A stretch of 13,659 nucleotides of DNA, taken from positions 234,481-248,139 of the forward strand of contig MU646923.1 in NCBI GenBank assembly GCA_026770585.1. The letters run 5' to 3'. The DNA is from Baffinella frigidus. Lineage: Eukaryota > Cryptophyceae > Cryptomonadales > Baffinellaceae. The translations under genes and the position numbers were made by a program. The notes beneath the pieces were generated by a model. It was given only the letters and a program-made list of their open reading frames with translations. It was not told where the DNA came from and did not search any database. Below are positions 12,938 to 13,659 of the stretch, piece by piece. Positions within the stretch are counted from its first letter, which is position 1, and every line of letters begins with the position of its first letter.

Positions 12938-13659
12938 GGTATGCTATCGTATGGCGGTTTGTTATGGCATGCATTCCTCGCACGCCACATTCTATCTTGT
13001 TTATTGTCCTGCTGCATCCCGTTTTCGGTGGGTGGGTTTGTGAGCCTGACGCAGGAGGTCTCCGGTCCTCTGACCAACGCTTGGTCGGCCCTAGGGGAGG
13101 TGGGCATGGATCCCGGCGCTGATTCCTGTCGGCGACGATCCGCAGGAAGTTGTGGAGGAGATCGTGGACACCAACGACAACCACTGCGGTTTCTGCAGGC
13201 AAGCAAGCAGCACGCAGCGAGGGGACCTCGTCTGCTGCGACTTCTGCCCCGGGGTCTACCACGCGGGCTGCCTCGGGGTACGGAAGCCTGAGGACATCCC
13301 CGAACCGTACAGCTGCCCGGTGTGCGTGGGCGGTGCTGCACTGCCCGCGCTTCGGGCAGCAGTGTGGTTTCGCGCGTTCTTTCGGAGCCATATTGTCAAG
13401 AAGCTGGTGGCGCTGGACCAGTCGCTTGATGCCGTGAGGGATGAGACGGACACGGATCGGCTGATGGATCGAGGGAGCGAGCTGGCGGTGCTGGAGCGTT
13501 GCGGGGGGGCGCTGCAGAAGTTACAACAGTTGGATCTAGAGGCGATAGGGGATAATGGAGCTGTGGCGCTGGCGGAGGCGCTGGGCAAGATGGTCAACCT
13601 GACGGTTCTTGGCCTGGGTGGGAATGGTATCGGTGCGGAGGGAGCTGTGGCGCTGGCGG
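11956..13659 (+). CDS. PHD finger-leucine-rich repeat protein, 3' partial
   Basis: Predicted exons are 11956-12195, 12418-12573 and 13146-13659, giving at least 303 residues and running off the window. The start is ATG 11956 (A at -3). Exon 1 is acidic and Ser/Pro-rich with a PPSKKAKLE nuclear-signal-like patch near residue 30. Exon 2 is a Glu/Asp run, then basic GKAKKGRD and acidic SSDEGEDEEGE. Exon 3 holds a complete PHD finger at about residues 145-194: C-x2-C (CGFC), C-x2-C (CDFC), x4-H-x2-C (YHAGC) and C-x2-C (CPVC), with Tyr before the last pair. A helical linker (FFRSHIVKKLVALDQSLD) follows, then ribonuclease-inhibitor-type LRRs from about residue 255 (LQQLDL, NGAVALAEAL, LTVLGLGGNGIGAEGAVALA). 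PHD fingers usually read histone H3 tails, and LRRs bind proteins, so a nuclear chromatin adaptor is inferred. The first splice pair is firm. The donor at 12574 (GAG|GTTGAAC) is uncertain, and the acceptor CCGCAG at 13145 fits phase 0. Confidence 0.75.
12237..12274 (+). repeat. (CTG)n microsatellite, about 12 units
   Basis: Uninterrupted CTG/GCT triplets, preceded by GCAGGGCCAG and followed by TTTTTTGTTGTTGTTGCTGC. Antisense frames read as poly-Gln, which is why long spurious minus-strand frames appear here. Confidence 0.97.
12299..12402 (-). repeat. Short CCCTAAA-type tract inside intron 1
   Basis: GCCCTAAACCATGCACCCTC and later AAACCCTACACCCGAAGCCC and AAACCCCCAAACCCTAATCC are the same degenerate telomere-like sequence as the large blocks to the left, here just upstream of the splice acceptor. 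Confidence 0.85.
12601..12880 (+). repeat. CTTGGT hexanucleotide minisatellite
   Basis: CTTGGT, CTTGGG, CTCGGT and CTTGAT hexamers repeat for about 280 bp. Each hexamer is two codons without stops, so all three plus-strand frames stay largely open and translate as Leu-Val/Leu-Gly or Ser-Trp runs, and the minus strand as Lys-Thr or Gln-Asp runs. It is most simply intronic. Confidence 0.93.
12892..12936 (+). repeat. (CTG)15 microsatellite
   Basis: Fifteen perfect CTG units preceded by GCAGGGCCAT, nearly the same ten-base flank as the CTG array at 12237. It lies in predicted intron 2. Confidence 0.97.

Larger units (their letters stand above)
12574..13145 (+). other. Intron 2 of the PHD-LRR gene (boundaries tentative)
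   Basis: About 572 nt must be removed to join the acidic exon 2 to the PHD exon, because the PHD frame has a TAG at 13092 and differs from the exon 2 frame. The acceptor CCGCAG at 13145 is preferred. The donor at 12574 is the only phase-0 GT before the minisatellite, but others in phase 1 exist (for example 12596). The interior is a CTTGGT minisatellite, a (CTG)15 array and about 200 nt of unique sequence. Confidence 0.5.

Noticed and set aside
12499-13391. Long minus-strand frames (246-280 codons) with poly-Gln or poly-Ser and Lys-Thr or Gln-Asp runs
   Set aside because: They are antisense to the PHD exon and minisatellite. Their length comes from stop-free hexamer and CTG repeats.

Overview
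This window looks like nuclear DNA of a eukaryote, most likely a microalga. The telomere-type heptamer TTTAGGG/CCCTAAA recurs in long degenerate blocks. The coding sequence I can support is split by GT-AG introns, and miniature inverted-repeat elements are abundant. TTTAGGG is shared by plants, green algae and several other algal groups. The splice sites seen (for example GGTGCGTG donor with GTGCAG acceptor) lean towards a green alga, but this is inference and a dinoflagellate or other microalga is not excluded. No bacterial gene organisation, rRNA, CRISPR array or convincing tRNA was found.

Layout. Positions 1-830 hold a 39-bp tandem repeat, two foldback repeats and the first member of a miniature-element family. 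Positions 899-1380 are interstitial TTTAGGG repeats. Positions 1427-1868 hold short tandem repeats and a TIR-bounded element. Positions 1962-3584 are a nine-copy tandem array that, read on the minus strand, repeats the start of a coding-like exon (C-x2-C-H motif). Two insertions with clear target-site duplications interrupt it. Positions 3586-4304 are telomere-like repeats that switch from TTTAGGG to CCCTAAA across a ~70-bp spacer. Positions 4305-7240 are a dense island of foldback elements of at least three families, with coding-like relics on the minus strand. Positions 7389-7707 hold a possible small spliced minus-strand gene for an acidic protein. Positions 8281-10618 are mostly degenerate CCCTAAA repeats with an embedded GC-rich duplicated segment. 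Positions 10619-11252 form an AT-rich island with two tandem hairpins. Positions 11253-11955 are GC-rich and read as the upstream region of the one well-supported gene, which runs off the right edge.

The best-supported gene is on the plus strand from 11956. It encodes an acidic, lysine-containing N-terminus, a complete Cys4-His-Cys3 PHD finger and then ribonuclease-inhibitor-type leucine-rich repeats (28-residue period) that continue beyond 13659. Its two predicted introns carry telomere-like repeats, two (CTG)n arrays and a CTTGGT minisatellite. The PHD finger and LRRs appear only after splicing, in a frame with no early start codon, so a simple ORF scan misses them. The minus-strand candidates (1962-2061, 5244-5590, 5898-6060, 7389-7707) are weaker and unnamed. 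Most other open frames come from repeat arrays and are not reported as genes.
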